Origin: Closterium sp. Naga37s-1
Lineage: Eukaryota; Streptophyta; Zygnematophyceae; Desmidiales; Closteriaceae
Length of the DNA stretch: 64,000 nucleotides
NCBI GenBank assembly: GCA_947471745.1
Contig: CANJKZ010001109.1
Span: 4,765,001 to 4,829,000 of the forward strand
Direction: 5' to 3'
The notes under the pieces are model-generated. The model was not told the origin of the DNA, ran no database searches, and worked only from the letters and a program-made list of their open reading frames with translations. The number at the start of each line of letters is the position of its first letter. Positions within the stretch are counted from its first letter, which is position 1. Made by a program: the position numbers and the translations under genes. Shown piece by piece: positions 21,450 to 32,745 of the stretch.

Positions 21450-24400
21450 ATGGCTCGCTCCCGATCGGCCATGCAAATGGCCCACACCGTCGAATCACCC
21501 ACCGCCGCAACAGCCGGCTGCACCGGCGCTAGTGCCGGCACCGTCAGCGGCGGCAACGGCGACCGCGGCACCGGCAGCGGCACCGGCGGCGGCGACGGTG
21601 GGGGGGCTGGAGGCAGTTCGAGCGCAAGCCATTCCCGCGCGTCGGGCCCAGCGGTCGGGAGAGCTCGCAGCGACAGCGCCGTTATAGAGATCATCAGTAT
21701 TCCCGAGGAATCGCCATTTGACGCTCTCCCCGCCTCCGCTCTCCCCGCCTCCGCTCTCCCCGCATCCTCCGCTGCTGCTACTGCAGGCTCTTCCGCAAAA
21801 TCGCTACACCATCCCCCCGCCGCCTTCACTCCGGATTCTTCTCACGAGTTCTCCGCCGCGATACCCGGCGCCAGCTCATCGTCCGCGGATTTCGCGCGCC
21901 TCCAGCCCCCCTCCGCCGACCCGCGCTCCCGCTCCCCCTCCCGCTCCCGCTCCTCCTCCTCCTCCGCCTCCTCATCCCGCACATTCAGCTTCGCCGCGGC
22001 TCGGGGCTTCTTCAGCGGCCGACTCGGCACGCTCTCGCGGAGTCATAACGACCCGCATCATTCCACGGACGCGACCCGACCGTTTCCTGACGCGGGTGGA
22101 GGCGCGGAAAGCAGCGGAGGCGGCGGTGCGGCGGAGGCCGCCAGAGAGGAGAACGAGGTGCGGGGATGGCGGTCGTCGATGTTCGCGCCGCTGCTGCTGC
22201 GCCCCGCGCTGCGGAGGCGCGCAGCGATGCGCGGGGTGGAAGAAGGGGAGGAAGGGGAAGAGGGGGAAGATGACCGCGACGCGAGCGAGGAAGCTTCACT
22301 CGTTCCGCACGTGTGTGACTCAGCGTGCTCCGCGGCGCGCGGATGCCCGAGGCTGCGCGGAATCGCCTCCGATAGTAGCGCCGCTGGCGGCACACACGCG
22401 CTGTCCGCGTGGGAGGCGGAGGAGCGCGAGCGGGAGCGGGCGCTAGAAGCGGCGGAAGCGGCGGACGGGGAGGGGGAGCGCGCGGAGGACGAAGAGGACG
22501 AGTACTGGGGGGTTTCGGGCGTGTCTATATTCGATAGCCCCCCCCCCGAAGCCATGCTCGCGCCCATAGGGTTAGGGGGAGGCGGGGGGAGGCGGGCGAC
22601 GGGGGAGGCGGAGTGGGGGAGCGGGTGCCCGCGCTTCCTGCAGGGGCTGCGCGAAACGGGGGGGGACTGGTGGCAGGAGAGGCAGCTGCGGTGGCGGAAG
22701 AGGAGGCGGGAGGGGGAGGAGGGCGGAGGGGGGGAGGGCGGGGAAGCGGCTGGGGGGGAAGGGGGTGGGGAGGAAGGGGAGCGCGCAGGGCAAACAACCA
22801 GCGGGCGTGGCAGCATCAGTGCTGTTGGCAGTGGCGGTGGCGGCAGCGGCAGCGGCCGCGGTGGCGGTGGTGGTGGAGGCGGCAGCGGCAGCATCAAGCC
22901 CGGCGTCGCCAGCAGCATGAGCGCCACGAGCAGCACCAGCTTCACCAGCACAAAAACCTTCCGCTACCCAGCCAGCGCATCCCAGGCGTTCCCCCGCGGC
23001 GCACCCTCGTCCCCCTACCCCAAATCCGCCACATCCGGAGGCGGCGCAGGAAGAGCAGGAGCAGCAGGCAGCGGCAGCGGCAGCAGCAGCAGCATCACGG
23101 AGTGGGGGCGGCAGCGGTGGTGGTTCGGGCGGGTGATTGACCCGCGGAGCCCGGGCATGAAGCGCTGGTCGCGGTTCTACGCAGGAGTCACATCCCTCTC
23201 TCTCTTCTCCGACCCCTGCTTCCTATACATGCTCTCGTTCTCTAGTGATTCCTCCTGCCTGTACATCCAAGGCCCGTACGTGATCATCATGGCTTCCATC
23301 CGCACGCTATGCGACGTATTCTACCTCGTCAACTCGTGCCTCGCGCTGCGCACCTCGTACGTGTCCCGGCAGAGCATGGTGCTGGGGAGAGGGGAGCTAG
23401 AGACGTTCGCGCGAAAGGTCGCCGTGCATCATCTGACCTCCTGGAGCGGGTTATTCCTCGACGTTGTCGTGGTTCTCCCCATCCCGCAGGTGCTCTGCTT
23501 GATCGCAGTACCGTATTTCCTCCTGCAAGCCAGCGAAGGCGAGTACGGGTACGTGGAGGAGGGCATCGGAATCATGCTCTCTTTCATGCTGCTTCAGTAC
23601 TGCGTAAAAGTGTATCACACGTACGTGGTGGCGCGGCGGCAGCAGAGGGTCAACGGGTACGTCTTCGGCACCTCCTGGTGGGGGTTCGTGCTGAACATGC
23701 TCGTGTTTCTCATCACCGCGCACGGATTCGGAGGGCTGTGGTACGTGCAGACCGTGCAGTCAGCCATTCAGTGCCTGGTAGAGCAGTGCAATGACTCCCA
23801 ACCCACCTGCACGCACGACTGGCTGACCTGCCCGGAGCAGTTCGCATGGGGGGACATGCCGCCGCCGCAGGACAACGCGCAGGCGGCGTGGGGCGGCAGC
23901 ACCAACGTCACGGACAACTGCTTCCCGCCGTTCGGCACCACAGGAAGCTATAACTACGGGATCTACGACTTTGCAGTGCAGTTACTGAAAGAGCAGGGGC
24001 CTCCCGAGAAGATCATGTACGGGATTTTCTTCGGGATCATGACTCTCGCGACGTTCGGGAACGCGCTCGTGCCGTCGGCGAGTATCGGCCAGTCGGTGTT
24101 TTCGCTGATCATGGTGATCTGCGGCCTGCTGCTCTTCACGTCCCTCATTGGCAACATCGAGGTGTTTTTACACTCCATGACGGCTCGCATCGAGGACATG
24201 CATCTGAGAAGGAGGGACCTGGACTGGTGGATGCAGCGGCGCCAGCTCCCCACGGATCTCCAGATGAAGGTGCGGCGGCAGGAGCGGCACACATTCGCAT
24301 CCACCCGAGGCCTGCATGAGGAGGAGCTCTTAGACGGGCTACCGGACAGCCTTCAGAGGGATGTGAGAAGACACTTGTGCCGGGGGCTGGTGCGGAGAGT

Positions 24401-26735
24401 ACCGCTGTTTGAAGCAGTCGACGAGGCTGTGGTGGATAATATCTGCGCGAAGCTGCGCTCAGTGGTGCTTATAGCGGGGACGCAGGTGGCCAGGCGGGGC
24501 GAGCCGGTCGAGGAAATGCTCTTCATAGCCCGGGGGCTCCTCAGGGGTTCCCGGGATGATGCTGATGATGCTGCTGCTGCTGCTGCTGGTGCTGGTGCAA
24601 ATGGCGGGAAGTCTGTACGGGGGAGTAAGCGGCATGTGTCTGGGGATGGAAGCAGGAGCAGTGTGCAGGGCAGCAGCAGTAGTAGTCGTGTGGCGGGGGC
24701 CGGGTTTTCTTCCTTCACCAGCGGCTCGCGTGGGGTGAACTCCATGAGCTTTCGCCTGCCCTCTGCTGTGAGGTCTCTTGGGCTCCGATCTGCTTCTTCT
24801 CATGTGTCCTCTCATGTGTCCTCTCATGCGTCCTCTCATATGTCTTCGGCTGCCTCTGCTGCTTCTTCCTCCAATGCATCGCTCTCTGCCTTTACCGCTA
24901 TCCCCAAGCTGCCTCCCGTCACCCCTCCTGGTGCTGCTGCTGCTGCTGGTGCTGCTGCTGGTACTGCTGGTTCCCCTGCTGCCGGCACCACCACTGGTCT
25001 TCCCGCAATCAACATCACTGCAGGACCAACCAACCCCACATCAACCCCACCCGCCTCCACCACCACCCCACCTACTTCCCCAACCGCTGCCGCCGCCGCC
25101 GCCGCTTCCGCTGCTGCTGCTGCCGTAGCTGCTGCTGCCACCTCTGCTGTTTCAACCGCAGCTGCTGTTGCATCTAACGTCACAGCGACAGCCCAAGGCG
25201 CAACAGGCACTCTGGTCACCCGTGCTCCCAGCCCTCCAGTCCTTTCAAGGCCCAAAGTCCCAGCCTTTGCACGAGCAGCAGCAGCGGCGGCAAGAGGAGA
25301 TGCGAGCGCAGCGGGAGTAGCAGGAGCGGCAGCAGCGACTGCAGCTGCTGGTATCGCTCCCAACAACCCATACCGCCACCGTCCGCACCGGTACCCCCGC
25401 TTCCCTTACGGCTCGAACAGTGTCAACGACTCTGCTTCTGGTACAGGCGCTGCTGCTGCTGGTGGTGGTGGTGCTGCTGCTGGTTCTTCTGCTGCAGGTC
25501 ATGGTGTGAATTTCGGGCTTTATTCCGAGAGCGCGTGTGAGATGGGTCCAGGGCATTTCTCAGGTGAGGAGCTTCTCTCTTGGGCTCTATCTCGAGAGCC
25601 AGACGAAGCCTTGCTTCCCAAGGCCACTATGACTCTAACCGCTGTGACTGTAGTGGAGGCTTTCAGCCTGTCTGCGGCTGATTTGTGCTTCATAGCGTCA
25701 CATTTCCGGTTCCAGTTGAGAGATAAGAAGCTGAGAGCGCTGATTAAGTATTACTCGCCGCATTGGAGGACTTGGGCTGCTGTTACCATACAGCTTGCTT
25801 GGCGGCGGCGGCAGGCGGGTCGGGGACCGGTGGTGAGGTATGTGGAAAGAGGGCGGGAGGTTCGAAGGGGTGGAGAGGGGTCTGGGAGAGGCAGGATGCG
25901 CGAGACTGGAGGGTCTGGGATGAGGGGAGCGGGAGGGTTGGGAGGAGGGGGGGTTGAAAGGGAAGGAGGAGGAGGAGGATTGGGAAGAGTGGGAGAAGGA
26001 GTTGGGGAGGGGGAGGATGGGGTGGAGGAGGAGATAGAGATGATTGAATCAGTGGCTATTAAAGAAAAGGACACCAGGGGAAGGGCCATGTCAGGGCAAG
26101 GGAGGGACAACCAGCAGCAGCAACAGCAGCAGCAACAGCAGCAGGAGCATAGAGCTGTTTCCACTGCTGGTCCTTTCACTGGTACTACTGCTATTGTGCC
26201 TCCTGGTGCCTCTGCCGGTGCTTCTGCTGGTGCCTCTGCAGCCGCTACTGCTGCAGCTGTGGCCTTCCTAAAACCATCTATGCATTCAGAGCAGCACAGC
26301 TCGAGATCACCTCATCCCCATCAGAGCCTCCCTCCACATGCCCTTCACACACCTCCTCCTGCTGCTTCTGCTGGTGCTACTCGTGCCCCTGCTGCTGCTA
26401 CTGCCGCCGCTGCTGCTGCTGCTCCTGCTGCTGATCCTAATGCCATGGCTACCATTCAACCATCCTCTACCACTGCTCCTTCTTCTGCCACCTCCTCCAC
26501 CCCTGCAGTCTCCGCACCTGCCACCATCGCTGCTGCTGCTGCTGCCGCCGCTCCTCCTCCTGCTTTTACCGCTGGTAGTGCTGCTGCTGTTGGCGATGGG
26601 GTTGGTTCAACTGCTGCTGCTGGTGGCGACAGTGGTGGTAGAGCAGCAGCAGCAGCAGAGGAGGAGAGGACACAGGAGCGCATGCGCCTATACACCACCA
26701 TGTTTGCCGCTCCCCCTAAGCCCGCTGGGGATTGA
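21450..26735 (+). CDS. CNGC: Plant-type cyclic-nucleotide-gated ion channel, 1761 aa, single exon
   Basis: Predicted plasma-membrane or endomembrane cation channel gated by cyclic nucleotide and calmodulin. Residues 1-550 are low complexity (Ser/Gly/Glu-rich, one strongly acidic patch). The channel core follows: S1 near 575 (FYAGVTSLSLF), S2 (IRTLCDVFYLVN), S3 (LFLDVVVVLPIP), S4-S5 (SFMLLQYCVKVY, FVLNMLVFLITAHGFGGLWY), a Cys-rich turret, and a pore at about 864-872 with filter TFGNALV, then S6 (IMVICGLLLFTSLIGNIEVF). A C-linker leads to the cyclic-nucleotide-binding domain from about 980 (VPLFEAVDEAVVDNIC, EEMLFIARGLL). That domain is interrupted by about 330 residues of Ala/Ser-rich sequence and resumes with the phosphate-binding-type motif GHFSGEELLSWAL at about 1366. 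An IQ motif (TIQLAWRRR) lies near 1445. The tail is low complexity with a polyQ run near 1555. Usual plant CNGCs are about 700 aa. The start is the first ATG of an uninterrupted frame. Whether part of the Ala-rich insert is an intron cannot be excluded. Confidence 0.9.
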   Translation: MARSRSAMQMAHTVESPTAATAGCTGASAGTVSGGNGDRGTGSGTGGGDGGGAGGSSSASHSRASGPAVGRARSDSAVIEIISIPEESPFDALPASALPASALPASSAAATAGSSAKSLHHPPAAFTPDSSHEFSAAIPGASSSSADFARLQPPSADPRSRSPSRSRSSSSSASSSRTFSFAAARGFFSGRLGTLSRSHNDPHHSTDATRPFPDAGGGAESSGGGGAAEAAREENEVRGWRSSMFAPLLLRPALRRRAAMRGVEEGEEGEEGEDDRDASEEASLVPHVCDSACSAARGCPRLRGIASDSSAAGGTHALSAWEAEERERERALEAAEAADGEGERAEDEEDEYWGVSGVSIFDSPPPEAMLAPIGLGGGGGRRATGEAEWGSGCPRFLQGLRETGGDWWQERQLRWRKRRREGEEGGGGEGGEAAGGEGGGEEGERAGQTTSGRGSISAVGSGGGGSGSGRGGGGGGGGSGSIKPGVASSMSATSSTSFTSTKTFRYPASASQAFPRGAPSSPYPKSATSGGGAGRAGAAGSGSGSSSSITEWGRQRWWFGRVIDPRSPGMKRWSRFYAGVTSLSLFSDPCFLYMLSFSSDSSCLYIQGPYVIIMASIRTLCDVFYLVNSCLALRTSYVSRQSMVLGRGELETFARKVAVHHLTSWSGLFLDVVVVLPIPQVLCLIAVPYFLLQASEGEYGYVEEGIGIMLSFMLLQYCVKVYHTYVVARRQQRVNGYVFGTSWWGFVLNMLVFLITAHGFGGLWYVQTVQSAIQCLVEQCNDSQPTCTHDWLTCPEQFAWGDMPPPQDNAQAAWGGSTNVTDNCFPPFGTTGSYNYGIYDFAVQLLKEQGPPEKIMYGIFFGIMTLATFGNALVPSASIGQSVFSLIMVICGLLLFTSLIGNIEVFLHSMTARIEDMHLRRRDLDWWMQRRQLPTDLQMKVRRQERHTFASTRGLHEEELLDGLPDSLQRDVRRHLCRGLVRRVPLFEAVDEAVVDNICAKLRSVVLIAGTQVARRGEPVEEMLFIARGLLRGSRDDADDAAAAAAGAGANGGKSVRGSKRHVSGDGSRSSVQGSSSSSRVAGAGFSSFTSGSRGVNSMSFRLPSAVRSLGLRSASSHVSSHVSSHASSHMSSAASAASSSNASLSAFTAIPKLPPVTPPGAAAAAGAAAGTAGSPAAGTTTGLPAINITAGPTNPTSTPPASTTTPPTSPTAAAAAAASAAAAAVAAAATSAVSTAAAVASNVTATAQGATGTLVTRAPSPPVLSRPKVPAFARAAAAAARGDASAAGVAGAAAATAAAGIAPNNPYRHRPHRYPRFPYGSNSVNDSASGTGAAAAGGGGAAAGSSAAGHGVNFGLYSESACEMGPGHFSGEELLSWALSREPDEALLPKATMTLTAVTVVEAFSLSAADLCFIASHFRFQLRDKKLRALIKYYSPHWRTWAAVTIQLAWRRRQAGRGPVVRYVERGREVRRGGEGSGRGRMRETGGSGMRGAGGLGGGGVEREGGGGGLGRVGEGVGEGEDGVEEEIEMIESVAIKEKDTRGRAMSGQGRDNQQQQQQQQQQQEHRAVSTAGPFTGTTAIVPPGASAGASAGASAAATAAAVAFLKPSMHSEQHSSRSPHPHQSLPPHALHTPPPAASAGATRAPAAATAAAAAAAPAADPNAMATIQPSSTTAPSSATSSTPAVSAPATIAAAAAAAAPPPAFTAGSAAAVGDGVGSTAAAGGDSGGRAAAAAEEERTQERMRLYTTMFAAPPKPAGD

Positions 26736-26870
26736 CATAGAAATTGGTGTAGGTTCTCTTTGCGTCGACTCCAAAGGTGTGATTTGAGATGACTTGGAGC
26801 GCTTACATTATCCATCATGTTCGCTGCTCCACCCAGGTCAAGCCAAGCCCACTGGTGAGTGGCAATGGAG

Positions 26871-26888
26871 GTTTTGAGGCGCCTCAAG
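26871..26888. repeat. Palindrome downstream of the CNGC gene
   Basis: TTTTGAGGCGCCTCAAGT, 18 nt after a GTGAGT that could be the donor of a 3'-UTR intron of the channel gene. Confidence 0.75.
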
Positions 26889-27998
26889 TGTGACAATATG
26901 GTGGGGGTCCGCTCACGGTGGCGGATGGAGTGTGGAGTGGAGAGATCACAGATTGCGATCGCCGATCACAGAGTAATTTGCATGCCAAGGTACCGGTAAC
27001 GTTGGATGGAATGGAACCCCATCGCGGCCTGAAGTACCTAACGTTGAAAATCAGGTTCTGGAACAGGTTGGGCACGCAGGGCAGAAAGGGGCGGAAAGGG
27101 GCGGAGAGATGATGGAGGTGAGGAATTACCGTGTTATGTGGTGCGCTTATGTTCTGAGATTTTGTGCCTGGCCTGGTTATTTAGGTGTACCGTACCTGTC
27201 TGCTTGCTCAGCTCCGGCCCTCCCCTTGTTTCTTCCTTCCCTACTTTGCGCCTTTGATACATTGCTATTTTATTGAAATTTTTTTACGTTAAAAATCTTT
27301 GTACTCGACATACGCCTGTGGCATAACCATACATTGCACTTAGGGTACATTTGGGGGGAAAACATGTCACAAAGGCAGTGTACCACCCTGCACCGCATTA
27401 CACCTAAATATCAAATGTTTTCACCGCACTGTATCTAGTCATTTGACATGACTTCCCCCGAATGTACCCTTACCGTATCACTGCATGCAGATGACAGAAC
27501 GTATTTCATTTGAAGGTACACTAGGTACACAACGGAGCACGAGAAACATTGCCTTCAAACGAATCCTCTTAAAGCAAGGGTGCACTTTCCTAGGGGTGGT
27601 TTTTGGGGGCACTGTTAGTGCCCACCCTTTGGGGGATGCTGATTCGATAGCGAAGTGGATAGGTGCTGGTGCGAGGAATTCAACCTCGGCAAGTGATGCC
27701 AACAAATTTCGTACGGAAACTGATGTGGGGAAGACACCGCGGAAGGGCGGAAACCAAGTGTACGGCGCAATCAGCCAAGTGACAAACCTCATCCCGAGAT
27801 CATTCTGACAAAGCAAACTTGCATGTAGTCTACCGATAAAGTGAACTTCCTTTTGTTGGCGCTATTACGACATTTAGTGAGCCACTTTTTTCACGCATAA
27901 AGTGAGCTTCCTTTCCCTAGCACTATGGTACGACAAACCTGGAGGGTAGAGTCCCCCCCACGCGTATACGCAAGGCCCCTCGCATGCTTGAGGACAGG

Positions 27999-28212
27999 CC
28001 GGGGTGAGGGGATAGGACAGGGCGGGGTGAGGGGATAGGACAGGGCGGGGTGAGGGGATAGGACAGGGCGGGGTGAGGGGATAGGACAGGGCGGGGTGAG
28101 GGGATAGGACAGGGCGGGGTGAGGGGATAGGACAGGGCGGGGTGAGGGGATAGGACAGGGCGGGGTGAGGGGATAGGACAGGGCGGGGTGAGGGGATAGG
28201 ACAGGGCGGGGA
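27999..28212 (+). repeat. 23-bp minisatellite, about nine copies
   Basis: Tandem GGGGTGAGGGGATAGGACAG-type units, nearly identical. Confidence 0.93.
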
Positions 28213-28385
28213 AGGGCGAACGCAACGCCGGGGGGAAGGGCGCACGCGACGCCGAGGGGAAGAGCGCACGCGACGCCGGGGGGAAGGGCGCACTCGACGC
28301 CGAGGGGAAGGGCGCACGCGACGCCGGGGGGAAGGGCGCACGCGACGCCGGGGGGAGGGGCGCACGCGACGCCGGGGGGAGATCG
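28213..28385 (+). repeat. 24-bp minisatellite, about seven copies
   Basis: Tandem units around GCGCACGCGACGCCGGGGGG, directly abutting the 23-bp array. Confidence 0.9.
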
Positions 28386-29294
28386 TCACGGGAGTGGACA
28401 GAGCGCATGTCGAGCAGAGCGCGGAGCAAGGGAGAGAGGGGAATAGGCTGCAGAGGCGATTAAGCGAGAAAACGGCGAATGGGCAGCGGGGACGAAAGTT
28501 GAGCACTACTCGCGACACGCAGACGGAAGAGATCACCTTCCGTCTTCACGTCGCGTTTATAAGGCGGAGTAGTGGTGTGAGTGCCATTTCCTCCCGAGCA
28601 TTGGTGTGCAGAGCATTGTGCAACCCTAAGGCGAATGCGGGGTTAGCTCTGGATAGGAAGCGGCATGGCGTTTGGACCTGGTTCGCGCGGAGTGGGCTGC
28701 GTAGTGGGAGGCGGGGATAGCAATCGATTCCAGCACGTGTCATCGGCGATTTGGGTGCGATGTAGTCGTCCGCTCGATACGAAAGGCATGTGCTGCGTGC
28801 GCCGTCGCGGCGAATTCGCGCCTAATTTCCCTTGCGATGTCGCGGGCGTAAAATGCATCCAGTGCGGTCGAGATAAACACAGGGCGGGCGCGATGAGTTC
28901 GCTGGCCGTAACCCTAAGTTCCGCCATTAGTAGACGGTGTGCTACTCTAGCTGTCACGTTTATCGTTTGCCTGCACTAGTGCTCTGATGATGGCGGCGCG
29001 CTGGGGTTGTGGTTGCAAAGCTATTCCTGCTTGCAGTGTGTTGTGGTACTGTACGAGAGTCGAGAGCATAATGGTTCACAAACTGCCTAGTTGTGACTCA
29101 AGTTCCCAACCCCTAGTGGGCCCGTCACAATTGACGACGGGGGAGAAACAACCCGCGCAAGTCCGCCAACACTAAAGCGTGGTTCGCTCAGACTCCCAAG
29201 ACAAATAGGGTAACCACATGGAGGCAAGTGATAAACCTTTGCCTCCACCCCCCCCAAAGTGCACCCTTGCTTTAAAATCAAAGCGAGAGTCACA

Positions 29295-32200
29295 TCACAT
29301 CTCTTCCACCTCCACCTCGAATCCACACCAACAACGCTTACGTACCACACGAGGACACTCGACACCTCCCACACCACCACCCACCGCGCCATCAACCCAA
29401 CCATCATCCCCACCAGAAGCACCCTGATTCCCTCCACTGAGATTCCCTCCCTCCACACACACCACTTCGAACTCATGCACGTGCCCTGCTCTCACCCGCC
29501 TCTCACCACCCGCACCCTTGCCCTCCTCCTCCCCTTCCTCCTCTTCTCCTTCCTCCTCTTCCCTTCCCCCCTCACTCATTTCTTCCTCGTTGTCGTCCTC
29601 TTCCTCCCCTTCCTCCTCCCCCTCCACCGCACATCCAATTTCCAATCGCTCCACCCCTTCCCTCCGAAACCCGCCAATCTTGCTCCCTTCACCGTCCATA
29701 GCACCCACACCAACAGCAGCAGCAACACCATCACCACCATCATCACCAGCAGCACCGCCAGCACCACCACCACCACCGCCAGCAGCACCACCACCACTGT
29801 CATTAGCAGCAGCAGCAGCTTCATAGGTATCCTGCAGCCTCTGGCGTGTGATCATGGCCCCTATGAGCACATGCCATCGCTCCAATGCCGCATTGCGCCG
29901 CCGCTGTAGCGCCAGCTCCTGCTGCCGCTGCTCCTCTGCTGTGTACGCCTGCAGGGAGGGAGGGAGGGAGAGGGAAGAGAATCAGAGTGAAGCAATTAGA
30001 CAAAATGGAAGATGGCAGGGGCTTTGCAGTTGTCTACACGCTCCTCCTTGCACTCTACTCATACCTTCATCCCTCCGTTTCCAACCCACATCATCCCCAG
30101 ATTACCATCCCTACTTACCACCAGCCCCTCGTACTTGGAGTTTTGAGACGTCTCAAAACCCCACCCCATCCCATCCCCTTCATTACACTCACATCCACTA
30201 TAGTATCGGCGTGCTCTGCACACACCACCAGCCCTTCATACTTCGGCGTCGCCTTGCCCCCCTTCCACTCAAACCCCACCACGGCCGGCGCAAAGTCAAA
30301 CCCCAGCCGCTGCACCACCGTTACAAGACGCGGTAACCGCAGGTGAACAGTGCCGGGAGGGAGGCATTTCTCCGACCACACCTCCACCTGCCCCCGCTCG
30401 TTCTTGGGAATCCGGCCGTCCACTGCGGGCGGCGGGCGCCAGGTGTCAGTCTGCCATTCGCCAAAGAGCTCAATGGTGATTGTGAATGATGAGGAGGAGG
30501 AGGAAGGTTCGTCACCCGTTGCCCTTCCTGCTCCTGCTGCTGCTCCTCCTCTTCCGTCCATTGATCCAACGGCTGCTGCTGCTGCATCCTCATCCTCAGC
30601 AGCAGTTGATCCTGCACCACCCATCCGCCCACCATTACTACCACCAGCACCTCCAGCAGCACTAGCACGGGCAGTGGCACGCATACGAGCAGCGACGTGG
30701 GAGGGAAAGCACTCGTGGGGCAGAATGTGGGTGCGTGACTGGTAGGGGTTGCGGTGGTGGACGGCGCGAGGAGTCGGGGGCTTGCGTGTGAGCTGAGAGG
30801 GAGGGGTGTGGGGTGATGCGGTGCAAGGGAGAGAGGGAGCAAGGGAGGGGCACAAGCAGAAATGAGAAAGACAGAAGGAACCTGGACAGATGGCGAGGCA
30901 TGCTACGGAGCAGCAGCAGCAGAGACAGAAGAAGGAGAGGAGATATTTGAGTTACTCCAAGAAAACGACGAGGGAACCCATAAAATTCACGAACACCCCA
31001 ACGTTGAGAATTCTAAGAAGTGACCACCAACCAACTCCCATCTTCCCTTCACAGACACCTCTCCATCATGCAAGCTCCTCCCCACTCCTCCCCTCCCCCC
31101 ACTCCCCTCCCCTTCCCGTTCCCTCCCCTCCCTCCCTTACCCATCTACCCCACCCTTGCCCTCCTTCAGCCGCTGATGCAGCAACCTCAGGTGCTTGCAG
31201 GTCAACTCAGAAACTGACTCTGAACCAAGCTGATTACAAAGTCATTTCCAAAATGAGTCGGCTAAAAAATCACTCACTGTCTTGACAGGCGTCTCCCCGT
31301 CACGCACGCGCCTGCCCTCTTTCAACCACTGGTGCCGCGACCTCAGCTGCTGCACGCACGCGCGGGGGAACACCGCCTCCCCGCCACACACCCCCAGCAC
31401 GGGGCCCCTGGGTCGCAGACACTGGTACGCTCCCAGCCACCGCTCCAACACGTATAGAGGATGGCTGCGGTATGCCTGGGGGAGGGGGAGCCAGGTGTGG
31501 GACGGGCGAGCGGAGAGGGAGAGTAATGAAACAGAAAGAACGACCCCCCCAGACCCAGCACGGGCCCCCTGGGTCGCAGACACTGGTACGCTCCCAGCCA
31601 CCGCTCCAACACGTATAGAGGATGGCTGCGGTATGCCTGGGGGAGGGGGAGCCAGGTGTGGGACGGGCGAGCGGAGAGGGAGAGTAATGAAACAGAAAGA
31701 ACGACCCCCCCAGACCCAGCACGGGCCCCCTGGGTCGCAGACACTGGTACGCTCCCAGCCACTGCTCCAACACGTATAGAGGATGGCTGCGGTATGCCTG
31801 GTGGGGGAGAGGGGGGGGGAGAAGGCGTAATGAAACGGAAAGAACGAACCCCCCAGCACGGGCCCCCTGCGGCACAGGCACTGGTATGCTCCCAGCCACC
31901 GCTCCAAAACGTATAGAGGATGGCTGCGGTATGCCTGGAAGGAGGGGGCGGAGGGGTTATGTGGGAGGGGGCGGAGGGGTCGTGGGGTTTGAGGTGAGGA
32001 GAGAGGGGGAGCAATGAAACGGGAAGAACGAAATCCCCAGCACGGGTCGGGTCCCCTGGGGCGCAGGCACTGGTACGCTCCCAGCCACCGCTCCAACACG
32101 TATAGAGGATGATTGTGGTACGCCTGAGGGTGGGGGAGAGGGGTGTGGGGTGGGGCGGGGGGTGTGGTGGGGGTTGGGTGAGCAACGAAACGGGAAGAAC

Positions 32201-32673
32201 GAAGCAAGGCACTGGTACGCACCCAGCCACCACCCCAGCAGGTACAGAGGGTGGCTGCGGTACGCCTGGGAGGGTGCAGTGTGGGAGGTGGGGGGAGGTG
32301 GGGTTGCTGTGGGTGGGGTGCGGGGTGAGTAGGTGTGGGAGGTGTGGGGAGTTGGGAGGGGGTGCAAAAGAGTACCGAACCGAACAAAGAAGTGGTAAGA
32401 GTGAGCAAGGGCAGCACTGAGGCTGCTTGTAAGCGACCTGCGTGTGATGAGTCCATTTTTGAGTTGACTAAAAATTCGACTCATCACACGCGGACTAAGA
32501 GTGAGCAAGGGCAGCACTGGCGCTGCTTGTAAGCCACCTGCTGGTAAGAGCAGCGGGCCAGCGGGCCAGCGGCATCACCTCACCTGCTGGTTGGACGGCA
32601 GCGGTTCTGTGAGCTGCTTCACGTCCATCTCCATGTCCTCCGCTGCTGCCCGCTCGTCCCACGCTGCTGCTCG

Positions 32674-32745
<72 letters not shown>

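Larger units (their letters stand above)
26736..29294. other. Intergenic spacer between convergent CNGC and XPC genes
   Basis: Holds the 3' flanks of both genes. An exon-like segment at about 26836-26853 (CCCAG before, GTGAGT after) followed by a palindrome suggests a spliced 3' UTR for the channel. Two minisatellites lie at about 28000-28385. The rest has no recognised gene; small frames at 27485-27816 and 28665-28979 lack family signatures. Confidence 0.5.

Noticed and set aside
28665-28979. 104-codon frame with a few CXXC pairs
   Set aside because: No recognisable zinc-finger spacing and overlapping frames on the other strand; too weak to call a gene.
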